Positions 26,491 through 35,129 of a DNA stretch of 64,000 bases are shown here, in pieces. The stretch spans positions 95,259 to 159,258 of the forward strand of contig CAJTZY010000001.1 in the NCBI GenBank assembly GCA_910584085.1, written 5' to 3'. Below the pieces are notes generated by a model. That model worked only from the letters and a program-made list of their open reading frames with translations. It had not been told where the DNA came from and made no database searches. Numbering within the stretch: position 1 is the stretch's first letter; each line of letters begins with the position of its first letter. The position numbers and the translations under genes are program-made. The stretch comes from an uncultured Bacilli bacterium. GTDB lineage: Bacteria > Bacillota_I > Bacilli_A > RF39 > UBA660.

Positions 26491-27660
26491 ATGAATATTA
26501 CTTTAAATAAAAATGATGAAATAGTAATGAAATTACTTCATTACTTTATAACAATAGAAGGTTATAATCCAGTAGTACTACATGGAGCTAAAGATGAAAT
26601 ATGGCTTGAAAATAATGAGGCGGATTATAAAATAATAAGAATTGTATCAAACTATATACATAATGACGAACAGTTAAATTTTGATATATTCAGAACTAGA
26701 CAAATATTAAAAAAAATAAAGAAAAAAATGTTTTCATTAAAAATGGAAGCCTTATCCATTTTTGTTAATTTAGGAGAAAATGTAAATTTAAATGGAAAAG
26801 ACTTTGAAAATATTAAATGCGCCGATGTAAAAGAAATAAATGACTTGTCAAAGTATTCCTTCATAATAAATAAATTTCCTAATATATTAGAAGTAGAAAA
26901 TTCAAAAGAAGAGGGAATAGAACTTTTTATAAAATTAACTGATGAGATAAATAAGAAAAATTTTGAGGAAACAAAAAAAGCAGAAAGAGTTTTTTCAAAG
27001 AAAAAGCCTATAATGACATATATATTCATGACAATTTGTTTATTATTATATGTTTTTACTGCACTTGAATCATCAAATTTTATTGATCTAAATCCAAATG
27101 TTTTATATAAATATGGCGCACTTGTAAATTTTACCTCTATGGGTAAAAATTATGTTGAATTATATAGATTAATAACATCAGTATTCCTTCATGGAGGAAT
27201 AATACATTTACTTTGTAATATGTATTCCCTATATATAATAGGACCTCAACTTGAAAGTTTTTTTGGAAAGGTAAAATATAGCTTAATATTCATTGGAAGT
27301 GGTATTATTGGTAACTTACTTTCAATGGCGTTTTTACAGGATACTTATGTATCAGTAGGTGCAAGTGGAGCCATATTTGGACTTTTAGGTGCATTACTTT
27401 ACTTTGGATATCACTATAGGGTATACTTAAGTGGAGTTATTAAAAGTCAAATAATTCCATTAATTATAATAAATTTAGTTATTGGATTCACAGTTACAAG
27501 TATTAATAATCTAGCCCATATAGGCGGACTTGTTGGTGGAGTATTACTATCAATGGCAGTAGGCGTAAAATATAAAAGTAATAAAGCAGATATAATAAAT
27601 GGAATAATTATGACATTAATATTTGTAGGTTTCTTATCTTATATGATATTTGTTAAATAG
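26491..27660 (+). CDS. Rhomboid family intramembrane serine protease
   Basis: The ATG at 26491 (RBS CGAGGTGATAAA) gives 389 aa. Residues 1-170 form a soluble N-terminal domain, as in YqgP/GluP-type Bacillota rhomboids; a membrane rhomboid domain follows. The catalytic dyad is Ser292 in VGASGAIFG and His343 in NNLAHIGGLVGG. The loop signature LHGGIIHLLCNMYSLYIIG (HxxxHxxxNM) is intact. Rhomboids cut membrane proteins within the bilayer; GluP handles membrane quality control and magnesium transporters. It shares an intergenic region with divergent tspO and has its own terminator. Confidence 0.95.
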   Translation: MNITLNKNDEIVMKLLHYFITIEGYNPVVLHGAKDEIWLENNEADYKIIRIVSNYIHNDEQLNFDIFRTRQILKKIKKKMFSLKMEALSIFVNLGENVNLNGKDFENIKCADVKEINDLSKYSFIINKFPNILEVENSKEEGIELFIKLTDEINKKNFEETKKAERVFSKKKPIMTYIFMTICLLLYVFTALESSNFIDLNPNVLYKYGALVNFTSMGKNYVELYRLITSVFLHGGIIHLLCNMYSLYIIGPQLESFFGKVKYSLIFIGSGIIGNLLSMAFLQDTYVSVGASGAIFGLLGALLYFGYHYRVYLSGVIKSQIIPLIIINLVIGFTVTSINNLAHIGGLVGGVLLSMAVGVKYKSNKADIINGIIMTLIFVGFLSYMIFVK

Positions 27661-27688
27661 AATAGTTATATTATTCTATTTTTTTTCA
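27655..27688 (+). terminator. Terminator of the rhomboid gene
   Basis: AAATAGAATA (27655-27664) pairs with TATTCTATTT (27672-27681) and runs into a T-tract; the stem includes the stop codon. Confidence 0.85.
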
Positions 27689-27708
27689 TATATTTAATTG
27701 GTGATATC

Positions 27709-28047
27709 ATGAAAAAAATATTATTAATATTAGTATTTCTATGTGTTTGTGGATGTGGTAAAAAGTTAGAGTGTACATATACAGAAGACTATGATGATAT
27801 TAAAATTCAAAATAAAATAGTATTTAATTTTAAGGACAACACATATAGACAAGTAGATAAAATGGTATTTAAAGATGAAGAAAGTGCTGAAGAATATTTT
27901 AATGATGTATCAGACTATATAGAGGAATATAACTTAAAATTAGAAGGAAAAACTATAGTATCAAGCTTAAGTGATACTATAAAATTAAGTACTGATAAAA
28001 AGAAAGTAAAAAAACAATATGAAAGTTATGATTATAAGTGTAAATAG
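27709..28047 (+). CDS. Small lipoprotein, unknown
   Basis: A 112-aa protein with a lipoprotein signal: MKKILLILVFLCVCGCGKK, where Cys16 follows Val-Cys-Gly as a lipobox. The mature part of about 97 residues is acidic, has two further cysteines (LECTYTE and the C-terminal YDYKCK) likely to pair, and resembles small DUF1307-type lipoproteins only in outline. It starts behind GGTGATATC and follows the rhomboid terminator. Function unknown; located on the outer face of the membrane. Confidence 0.75.
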   Translation: MKKILLILVFLCVCGCGKKLECTYTEDYDDIKIQNKIVFNFKDNTYRQVDKMVFKDEESAEEYFNDVSDYIEEYNLKLEGKTIVSSLSDTIKLSTDKKKVKKQYESYDYKCK

Positions 28048-28062
28048 ACAAAAATAATTGAT

Positions 28063-28091
28063 TTGACAAGATTGTATGAATATGATATTAT
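28063..28091 (+). promoter_or_regulatory. Promoter of the 268-aa gene
   Basis: TTGACA (28063-28068), 17 bases, TATTAT (28086-28091): almost consensus, 25 bases before the start codon. Confidence 0.85.
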
Positions 28092-28115
28092 ATACACCTG
28101 TTTGGAGGAAAATAT

Positions 28116-28922
28116 ATGAAAAAAATAGGGGTTGTATCGGAGGTTAAATTAAATAGTATTAGTAATGAAAGCATAAATTACGAGGATTCTATAAATAGCA
28201 AATATATATATGTAGAGGATATTTCAATAAGCGTATATGATGAAAAAAATAGGGTATTAAAGCATATAAAACTTAATATTGAAAATTATCAATATAACAG
28301 CGAAGATGATAATATTTTATTTTTGGGAGATATTGTTGAATATGATATAGAAGCAAATCAAGTACATAAAATTACAGAAAATATAACAAGTGAACAAATT
28401 ATGGAAATAAAAAAAATATATGAAAAATATATGAAGAGAATTGAAATATTAAATGAAAAGACATTTGTAGAAGCACTTGCTAAATGCCAACATATAGAAG
28501 AAGTAAAAGAAATGTCTAGAATTTTAAAAGAAAAAAATAAATTTGAACAAAGAATGGAACAAATTAAGATAAGAAACATTTTATCTGGAATTAGTGATAA
28601 TTTAAAACTAATTATGCAATTAAATCCAAATATATCGTTAAACAAGAAACCAAATCATGAAAATATAGAGTCAATAGTTGCTATGTTAGATCACAATACA
28701 AATAAATTATTTAGTAAAATAATAAGTAGTTCCGAAGTAAAACAAGATGATTTAAATAAATTATATATATCTTATGTTATGTGTAAGGAATATGATTCAA
28801 TGTGGAGACTAAGTCATAATGAAAGTTTATTTAATGAAACTAATTTAAGTGATGTTTGGAATTTATTAATACAAAGAAAAATGCCACCAGTAAGTAATCA
28901 AAAAGTTAAATCTTTAAATTAA
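28116..28922 (+). CDS. Hypothetical protein, 268 aa
   Basis: The family is not recognised. It is a soluble, charged 268-aa protein with a beta-rich first 90 residues (possibly an OB-like or PilZ-like fold, ending LGDIVEYDIEANQV) and a long helical remainder, coiled-coil-prone around residues 100-155. It has a near-consensus promoter, a good ribosome binding site (TTGGAGG) and its own terminator, so it is a well-expressed single gene. Confidence 0.7.
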   Translation: MKKIGVVSEVKLNSISNESINYEDSINSKYIYVEDISISVYDEKNRVLKHIKLNIENYQYNSEDDNILFLGDIVEYDIEANQVHKITENITSEQIMEIKKIYEKYMKRIEILNEKTFVEALAKCQHIEEVKEMSRILKEKNKFEQRMEQIKIRNILSGISDNLKLIMQLNPNISLNKKPNHENIESIVAMLDHNTNKLFSKIISSSEVKQDDLNKLYISYVMCKEYDSMWRLSHNESLFNETNLSDVWNLLIQRKMPPVSNQKVKSLN

Positions 28923-28933
28923 TAATTAAAAAG

Positions 28934-28972
28934 GATAGAGTATATTTTAAATAATTTATTCTATCTTTTTTT
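28934..28972 (+). terminator. Terminator after the 268-aa gene
   Basis: GATAGAGTA (28934-28942) pairs with TATTCTATC (28957-28965) including one G-U, followed by seven T. Confidence 0.8.
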
Positions 28973-29004
28973 GTCATTAATATAAATCATATCAGAAAAT
29001 GACA

Positions 29005-29033
29005 TTGACAAATGTATATACAAAGTATATCCT
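29005..29033 (+). promoter_or_regulatory. Promoter with embedded operator for mazE
   Basis: TTGACA (29005-29010), 17 bases, TATCCT (29028-29033). The spacer and -10 contain a perfect inverted repeat ATATAC-AAA-GTATAT (29016-29030), well placed for binding by the MazE-type antitoxin and autoregulation. Confidence 0.6.
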
Positions 29034-29054
29034 TATATTAAAGGAACTGATAAT

Positions 29055-29297
29055 ATGGAATTAAGACTTCAAAAATGGGGAAATTCTATTGGTATTAGAA
29101 TACCTAGTTCTATATTAAAATCACTAAACTTAAAAGTAAGTGATACAATTGAATTAAATCAAGTAGAAGATAAACTAGTTATATCAAAATCTAAACACAA
29201 AAAAATATCACTAGATGAAAGATTTAAAAAATATAGTGGAGAAAATTTGGCAAAAGAGTTTGTCTGGGATGATTCAAGAGGTAATGAAATATGGTAA
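29055..29297 (+). CDS. mazE: MazE-type antitoxin (AbrB fold)
   Basis: An 80-aa protein with an N-terminal swapped-hairpin AbrB/MazE domain (LRLQKWGNSIGIRIPSSIL, residues 3-21) and an acidic, toxin-binding tail (VWDDSRGNEIW). It is intact. It overlaps the mazF frame by 7 bases, the usual coupled arrangement, and is preceded by a promoter holding a palindrome that may be its operator. Its partner toxin is frameshifted. Confidence 0.9.
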   Translation: MELRLQKWGNSIGIRIPSSILKSLNLKVSDTIELNQVEDKLVISKSKHKKISLDERFKKYSGENLAKEFVWDDSRGNEIW

Positions 29298-29631
29298 ATA
29301 AATATATTCCAAAACAAGGGGATATTGTCCTTTTAGATTTTAATCCTACTAAGGGACATGAACAAAATGGAAAAATACCTGCGATAGTTATTAGTAATAA
29401 TATATTCAATAAAAATACTAGAAGGGTAATTGTATGTCCTATAACATCAAATGAAAAGAATTCCCTACTCATTATTTACTTGAGAATACAAAAAAAATTC
29501 ATGGTTCGGTATTATGCGAGCATATAAGAAGTATTGATTTCGAAATAAGAAATTTAAAATTTGTTGAAAAGGCAAGTGAGAATGATCTACTCTCTGTAAT
29601 TATGCTTATGAATGCCTGTATAGAAGAATAG
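29291..29631 (+). pseudogene. mazF: MazF-type mRNA interferase, frameshifted
   Basis: The first 55 or so residues are a normal MazF N-terminus (PKQGDIVLLDFNPTKGHEQ, then RRVIVCPITSNEKN). After GAAAAGAA at about 29460 the frame is lost and a short unrelated tail stops at 29527. Shifting frame there restores FPTHYLLENTKKIHGSVLCE, then HIRSIDFEIRNL, and an expected C-terminus ending MNACIEE at 29631. One base is missing in an A-rich run, so the toxin is inactive as read while the antitoxin remains intact. A sequencing error is possible in such a run. Confidence 0.85.
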
Positions 29632-29650
29632 TCTTATTGTTTAATTATTT

Positions 29651-29674
29651 AAAGTTAGTTAACTAACTTTTTTT
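29651..29674 (+). terminator. Terminator of mazEF
   Basis: AAAGTTAG-TTAA-CTAACTTT (29651-29670) followed by TTTT. Confidence 0.85.
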
Positions 29675-29690
29675 GTTTAATTTTAATTTT

Positions 29691-29717
29691 TTAGCACTTT
29701 TTTATTGACAGTGCCAA
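29691..29717 (+). promoter_or_regulatory. CIRCE element 1 (overlaps the -35 box)
   Basis: TTAGCACTT, 9 bases, CAGTGCCAA. Compared with the consensus TTAGCACTC-N9-GAGTGCTAA the left arm has one and the right arm two mismatches. It covers the TTGACA of the hrcA promoter, ideal for HrcA repression. Confidence 0.7.
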
Positions 29718-29733
29718 AAAATAGTGTTATACT
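29705..29733 (+). promoter_or_regulatory. Promoter of the hrcA heat-shock operon
   Basis: TTGACA (29705-29710), 17 bases, TATACT (29728-29733). It is flanked on both sides by CIRCE elements. Confidence 0.9.
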
Positions 29734-29737
29734 TATT

Positions 29738-29764
29738 TCAGCACTTGAATAAATGTAGTGCTAA
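29738..29764 (+). promoter_or_regulatory. CIRCE element 2 (at the transcription start)
   Basis: TCAGCACTT, 9 bases, TAGTGCTAA: a CIRCE operator with three mismatches in total to the consensus, just downstream of the -10 box. Confidence 0.85.
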
Positions 29765-29816
29765 AAAAATGTTATATAATCCAAAAAAACTTATATAATA
29801 TTAAAGAGGTGATATA

Positions 29817-30806
29817 TTGATTAGTAAAAGACAGGAAGAATTACTTAAACTAATAGTTGAAGATTATATTAAAAATGCCCATCCAGTAGGGTCCAAAGCG
29901 TTATGTGATGCAATGAAATGCTCTAGTGCAACTATAAGAGCAGAAATGAATTATTTAGAGGAAGTAGGGTTACTAGAAAAAACACATATATCATCTGGAA
30001 GAGTACCAAGTGAAAAAGGTTATAGATATTATGTTGATAATATAATGAGACCACGTGAATTAAATGGTGAAGATATGTTAAAACTTCAGACTATAGTCGA
30101 CAATAAATCACTTGTTGTAAACGATATAATATTAAAAAGTATGGAAATTATTTCAGAACTTACACATTATACAACAATAGTTTTAGGTAAGCAATCTAAT
30201 GAAAATTTGGTGCAAAAAATAGAGGTTATACCAATAGATGAAAATAATGTAGTGGCAATTGTAGTTACAAATAAAGGGCATGTAGAACATAAAAATATCT
30301 ATATTCCGGGTAATGTTGAAACAATTGAGATAAAACAAACCGTTGATTTAATAAACAAATTAATTGTTGGTACTAGTATAGATTCTGTTAGTGAAGTATT
30401 AGAATATCAAGTAAAACCAATAATAGGAAAATATGTTAAACAACACGAGGTTCTATATAATGCTTTCTACAATGCATTTAGTGATTTTACAAATGAGTCT
30501 GTTAAAGTAAGTGGTACTAAAAATATACTTATGCAGCCAGAATTCAACGATGCTGATAAAATTAGAGAAATAATTAGTAAATTTGAAGATAAGGAAATAG
30601 TTGAAAGTATTAAAGAAGAAGATAATGGTATTAATATTTATATAGGTAGTGAGAATAATTTTGATGATGATGTAACAGTAATAAAAACAAAATATATGAT
30701 AAATGGAGAAGAAGGTACAATTGCTCTAATAGGCCCAAAAAGAATGGAATATGACAGAGTAATTACACTTCTTAATTACATAAAAGAAAATATAGATGGA
30801 AAATAG
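29817..30806 (+). CDS. hrcA: Heat-inducible transcription repressor HrcA
   Basis: A 329-aa repressor that binds CIRCE and is helped by GroEL. The N-terminal winged helix (RQEELLKLIVEDYIKNAHPVG, then SSATIRAEMNYLEE) and the segment ISSGRVPSEKGYRYYVD are diagnostic. The start is a TTG behind AGAGGTGAT. It is the first gene of the hrcA-grpE-dnaK-pepF-dnaJ cluster and lies downstream of two CIRCE elements, so it should repress its own operon. Confidence 0.97.
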   Translation: MISKRQEELLKLIVEDYIKNAHPVGSKALCDAMKCSSATIRAEMNYLEEVGLLEKTHISSGRVPSEKGYRYYVDNIMRPRELNGEDMLKLQTIVDNKSLVVNDIILKSMEIISELTHYTTIVLGKQSNENLVQKIEVIPIDENNVVAIVVTNKGHVEHKNIYIPGNVETIEIKQTVDLINKLIVGTSIDSVSEVLEYQVKPIIGKYVKQHEVLYNAFYNAFSDFTNESVKVSGTKNILMQPEFNDADKIREIISKFEDKEIVESIKEEDNGINIYIGSENNFDDDVTVIKTKYMINGEEGTIALIGPKRMEYDRVITLLNYIKENIDGK

Positions 30807-30820
30807 AAAAGAGGTAATCC

Positions 30821-31444
30821 ATGGAAGAAAATAGTATAAACAATACTGAATGTGCTTGCGGTGAAGGATGTAACTGTAATGAAACACATGAATGTTGCTC
30901 TGGGAGTGAAGAACACGAATGTAGGTGCAATGATAGCATTGATAAAAAACAAGAAAAAAAGAATAAAAAAGAGGAAAAAAATAAATATAAAGAAGAAATA
31001 GAAAAATTAAAATTAGAAAATAAAAAAAAGGAAGAAGAAGTTTTAATAGCTAAAGCGGACCTAATTAATTATAGAAAAAGAAAAGATGAAGAGATTACTC
31101 GTTTGCTTAAGTTCTGTAATGAAGATTTAATTAAACAAATTCTTCCAATACTAGATAACTTTGAAAGAGCAATAAAACTTGATGATGATAATTTAAATGA
31201 TGAAGTTTCAAAATTTCTAGAAGGATTTAAAATGATTTACTGTAATATGCAAAGTGTTATGGAAACTTTTGAAGTAAAGGCTATAGATGGAGCAAATAAG
31301 CCATTTGATCCAGTATATCATAATGCAATTATGGTAGAGCAAAAAGAGGGCGTTGAACCTGGTGTAGTACTAGAAGTACTTCAAAAAGGATATATCTATA
31401 AAGATAAAGTTATAAGACCAGCAATGGTTAAGGTAAGCGAATAG
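30821..31444 (+). CDS. grpE: Nucleotide exchange factor GrpE with Cys-rich N-terminus
   Basis: GrpE releases ADP from DnaK. Residues about 50-207 are canonical: the long helix, then DLINYRKRKDEEI, LLPILDNFERA-type sequence (ILPILDNFERAIKL) and the C-terminal GYIYKDKVIRPAMVKVS. Unusually the first 40 residues contain eight cysteines (11, 13, 17, 19, 25, 26, 34, 36) with His23 and His32 and many acidic residues, resembling a metal-binding cluster. GrpE N-termini are normally disordered and acidic but not Cys-rich. It starts behind AAGAGGTAATCC, 14 bases after hrcA. Confidence 0.96.
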   Translation: MEENSINNTECACGEGCNCNETHECCSGSEEHECRCNDSIDKKQEKKNKKEEKNKYKEEIEKLKLENKKKEEEVLIAKADLINYRKRKDEEITRLLKFCNEDLIKQILPILDNFERAIKLDDDNLNDEVSKFLEGFKMIYCNMQSVMETFEVKAIDGANKPFDPVYHNAIMVEQKEGVEPGVVLEVLQKGYIYKDKVIRPAMVKVSE

Positions 31445-31458
31445 GAAAGGTGATAAAT

Positions 31459-33282
31459 ATGAGTAAAACAATAGGTATAGATTTAGGTACAACTAATAGT
31501 TGTGTATGCGTATATGAAGGTGGAGAGGCTAAGGTTATCGTAAATGCAGATGGAGATAGAACTACTCCTTCAGTAGTAGCCTTCAAAAAAGGAAATATTA
31601 ATGTAGGTAAAACTGCAAAACATCAATCAGTTACTAATCCTGAAACAATTAGTTCAATAAAAAGATTAATGGGAACTGATAAGAAAGTTAAAGCAAATGG
31701 AAAAGAATATTCTCCAGAAGAAATAAGCGCAATGATTTTGGGAGATTTAAAGAAAACTGCTGAAGCTTATTTAGGTGAAAAAGTAACTAGTGCAGTTATA
31801 ACAGTTCCAGCATATTTTAACGATTCACAAAGACAAGCAACTAAGAATGCAGGAAAAATTGCGGGACTTAATGTTGAGAGAATTATAAATGAACCAACTG
31901 CTGCTGCCCTTGCTTATGGACTTGATAAACAAGATGAATCTCAAACAATTTTAGTATATGACCTTGGTGGCGGTACATTCGATGTATCTATACTAGAACT
32001 TGGAGATGGAGTTTTTGAAGTTAAATCAACAAGTGGAAATAATAAACTTGGTGGAGATGACTTCGATCAAAGAATTATTGATTATATAGTTGATGATATA
32101 AAGAAAGAGCACGATGTTGACTTAAGTGATAATAAAATGGCAATTCAGAGAATTAAAGAAGAAGCAGAAAAAGCTAAAAAGACTTTATCAAATGCTACTT
32201 CAACAGAAATTTCATTACCATTTATTACAGCTGATTTAAACTATGAAACGACATTAACACGTGCTAAGTTTGAAAGTTTGGTATCTGATTTAGTAGATTC
32301 TACATTAGAACCAGTGCGTAAGGCATTAAAAGATGCTAAGTTAAAAGCTAGTGATATAGATAAAGTAATTCTTGTAGGTGGATCTACTCGTATTCCAATG
32401 GTACAAGAGTTAGTTAAAAAAGAGCTTGGTAAAGAGCCATCTAAAGAAGTTAATCCAGATGAAGTTGTTGCTATGGGTGCTGCTATTCAAGGTGGAGTAT
32501 TAACAGGAGAAGTAAACGATATAGTACTTCTTGACGTTACACCACTTTCACTTGGTATTGAAACATTAGGTGGAGTATGTACAGTATTAATTCCAAGAAA
32601 TACAACAATTCCAACTAGTAAATCACAAGTATTCTCAACAGCAGCTGATAATCAACCTGCAGTAGATATTCATATTTTACAAGGTGAAAGACAAATGGCT
32701 GCAGACAATAAAACACTTGGGAACTTTCAGCTTACAAATATCCCTCCAGCACCTCGTGGAGTACCTCAAATTGAAGTTACTTTCGATATAGATGCTAATG
32801 GTATAGTAAATGTTAAAGCTAAAGATCTTGGAACTGGTAAAGAACAATCAATTACTATTACATCTTCAACTAATTTAAGTGATGAAGAAATAGATAAAAT
32901 GGTAAAAGATGCTGAAGCAAATCGTGAGGCAGATGAAAAACGTAAAAATGAAGCAGATACAAGAAACGAAGCAGAACAAATGATTTTTGCAACTGAAAAA
33001 GCTATTAAAGACTTAGGAGATAAAGTTGATTCTAAAGATAAGGAAAAGGCTGAAGAGCAAATTAAAGATTTAAAAGAGGCTTTAGAAAAAGATGATGTAG
33101 AAGATATTAAAGCTAAGACTGAAAAATTAAATGAATCTGCTATGGCCCTTGCAACTAAGGTATATGAAGAGGCTGCTAAAAAAGCACAGGAAGAACAAGG
33201 AAAAGAAGACACAAAAGAAAATAAGGAAGATAAAAAATCTAAAAAAGATGATGTAATGGATGCTGATTTTGAAGAAAAATAA
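31459..33282 (+). CDS. dnaK: Molecular chaperone DnaK (Hsp70)
   Basis: A 607-aa Hsp70. The ATPase domain begins SKTIGIDLGTTNSCV, with later signatures IINEPTAAALAYG and LVGGSTRIPMVQ; the substrate-binding domain begins after the linker near VLLDVTPLSLGIE, and the C-terminal lid is Lys/Glu-rich, ending DDVMDADFEEK. The ATG at 31459 is preferred to the upstream GTG because GGAAAGGTG is then the ribosome binding site. It follows grpE by 14 bases. A hairpin separates it from pepF. Confidence 0.98.
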   Translation: MSKTIGIDLGTTNSCVCVYEGGEAKVIVNADGDRTTPSVVAFKKGNINVGKTAKHQSVTNPETISSIKRLMGTDKKVKANGKEYSPEEISAMILGDLKKTAEAYLGEKVTSAVITVPAYFNDSQRQATKNAGKIAGLNVERIINEPTAAALAYGLDKQDESQTILVYDLGGGTFDVSILELGDGVFEVKSTSGNNKLGGDDFDQRIIDYIVDDIKKEHDVDLSDNKMAIQRIKEEAEKAKKTLSNATSTEISLPFITADLNYETTLTRAKFESLVSDLVDSTLEPVRKALKDAKLKASDIDKVILVGGSTRIPMVQELVKKELGKEPSKEVNPDEVVAMGAAIQGGVLTGEVNDIVLLDVTPLSLGIETLGGVCTVLIPRNTTIPTSKSQVFSTAADNQPAVDIHILQGERQMAADNKTLGNFQLTNIPPAPRGVPQIEVTFDIDANGIVNVKAKDLGTGKEQSITITSSTNLSDEEIDKMVKDAEANREADEKRKNEADTRNEAEQMIFATEKAIKDLGDKVDSKDKEKAEEQIKDLKEALEKDDVEDIKAKTEKLNESAMALATKVYEEAAKKAQEEQGKEDTKENKEDKKSKKDDVMDADFEEK

Positions 33283-33285
33283 AAT

Positions 33286-33309
33286 GAAGTTCTAGGTAAC
33301 TAGAACTTC
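33286..33309 (+). other. Intercistronic hairpin dnaK/pepF
   Basis: GAAGTTCTAG-GTAA-CTAGAACTTC is a perfect 10-bp stem without a U-run. It may reduce downstream transcription or protect the 3' end of dnaK mRNA rather than terminate fully. Confidence 0.6.
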
Positions 33310-33327
33310 TTAAATTAAGGAGAGAAT

Positions 33328-35118
33328 ATGGAATATAAAACACGAAAAGAAGTACCAGATGAATACAAATGGGATTTAAGTAAGATGTATAGTAGTATTC
33401 AAGATATAGATAATGATATAGAGAAAGTAAACTCACTTACACCACAAATTTTAGAATATAAAGATCATATCATGGATAGTTCAGATAATCTATATAACTT
33501 TCTAAAATTAACAGAAGAACAAGATAGAATTATAACAAAATTATATGTATACTCAAAAATGAATTTTGACGTTGATATTAAAGATAATCAAACAAAATCA
33601 TTAAAAATGAGAATAGAAAAATTAAATGAATCATTAAGTGAGAAATACTCATTTATTGAACCAGAAATGTTAAATGAAAGTTATGAAACAGTTCTTACTT
33701 ATATTGAAGAAAATAAAAAACTAGAAGAATATAAATTCTATTTAGAAACTATATATAGATTTAAATCTCATTCACTAACACTCGAGCAAGAAGAAATATT
33801 TACAAAAGCTTTAAATGCATTTGGAAATTGTTCTGAAGTATTTAGTAATATAAATAATGCTGATATCAATTTAGGATATATAAAAAATGAAAAAGGAGAA
33901 GAAATAGAACTTACTCAGAGTAACTATATAACTTTCATGAAAAGTAAGGATAGAAGTATAAGGAAATCTGCTTTCCATGCTATGTATAATTACTATAAAT
34001 CATTAAAAAATACCCTTTCATCAGCATACGTAGGTGAGATTAAAGAGTCTTCATTTATCACTAATGTAAAAAAATATAACTCTACACTTGAGAGAAGTTT
34101 ATTTGTAGATAATATTGATATTAGTGTATATAAAAACTTAATAGACACTGTTCATAAAAATATGAATCTTATGTACGATTATATGGGTCTTAGATGTAAA
34201 ATGCTTGGATTAGATACACTTCACATGTATGATATATATGTAGACTTAACAGAGGCAGATAATGATAATATACCCTTTGATGAAGGTAAGAAAATACTTT
34301 TTGAAGCATTGAAACCATTAGGAGAAAAGTATTTAAATGATTTAAAGAAAGCTTTTGATGAAAAGTGGATAGATATATATCCAAGTAGTGGTAAAAAATC
34401 AGGAGCATACTCATGGGGATGTTATGATTCATATCCATATCTATTATTAAATTATAATGAAACAGCAGATGCTGTAAGTACTATGGGACATGAACTTGGA
34501 CATTCAATGCATTCATACTATTCAAAAAGTCAAAATTATGTAGATTCTAATTATCCTATATTTTTAGCTGAAATAGCATCCACAGTAAATGAAGTTTTAA
34601 TAAATGATTATATGTACCATAAAGCTGAAACAAAAGAAGATAAAATATTCTATTTGACTGATTTTTTAGATACTGTTAGAACTACTTTGTTTAGACAAAC
34701 TATGTTTGCTGAATTTGAAATGATTATGCATGAAAAAGAACAAAATGGTATTCCATTAACAGAAGAAGAAATATCAAATACTTACTATGAACTTAATAAA
34801 CTATATTATGGAAATAATGTAATTAGTGATGATGATATTAGGTACGAATGGTCACGCATTCCACATTTTTATACTCCATTTTATGTATATAAGTATGCAA
34901 CTGGATTATCAAGTGCACTTTCTATAGCTAGTCGTATACTTAAAGGAGATAGTAAAACAAGAGATAATTATTTGAAATTTTTAAGTAGTGGTGGAAATGA
35001 TTATCCACTTGAAATACTTAAAAAAGTTGGCGTAGATATGACTACTTCTAAACCAATAGAAGAGGCACTATCTATGTTTAAAGAAAAACTTGAGGAGTTA
35101 AAAAACTTAACTAAATAG
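33328..35118 (+). CDS. pepF: Oligoendopeptidase F (M3 family)
   Basis: A 596-aa cytoplasmic zinc endopeptidase that trims oligopeptides. The metal site is HELGH at residues 388-392, with the third ligand Glu in FLAEIASTVNE about 25 residues later, and the substrate-binding HFYTPFYVYKYATG near the C-terminus. The length is normal. It is inserted between dnaK and dnaJ, with 45 bases and a hairpin after dnaK and 11 bases before dnaJ, so it may be heat-induced with the chaperones and clear peptides from unfolded proteins. Confidence 0.96.
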   Translation: MEYKTRKEVPDEYKWDLSKMYSSIQDIDNDIEKVNSLTPQILEYKDHIMDSSDNLYNFLKLTEEQDRIITKLYVYSKMNFDVDIKDNQTKSLKMRIEKLNESLSEKYSFIEPEMLNESYETVLTYIEENKKLEEYKFYLETIYRFKSHSLTLEQEEIFTKALNAFGNCSEVFSNINNADINLGYIKNEKGEEIELTQSNYITFMKSKDRSIRKSAFHAMYNYYKSLKNTLSSAYVGEIKESSFITNVKKYNSTLERSLFVDNIDISVYKNLIDTVHKNMNLMYDYMGLRCKMLGLDTLHMYDIYVDLTEADNDNIPFDEGKKILFEALKPLGEKYLNDLKKAFDEKWIDIYPSSGKKSGAYSWGCYDSYPYLLLNYNETADAVSTMGHELGHSMHSYYSKSQNYVDSNYPIFLAEIASTVNEVLINDYMYHKAETKEDKIFYLTDFLDTVRTTLFRQTMFAEFEMIMHEKEQNGIPLTEEEISNTYYELNKLYYGNNVISDDDIRYEWSRIPHFYTPFYVYKYATGLSSALSIASRILKGDSKTRDNYLKFLSSGGNDYPLEILKKVGVDMTTSKPIEEALSMFKEKLEELKNLTK

Positions 35119-35129
35119 GAGGATGTTGT

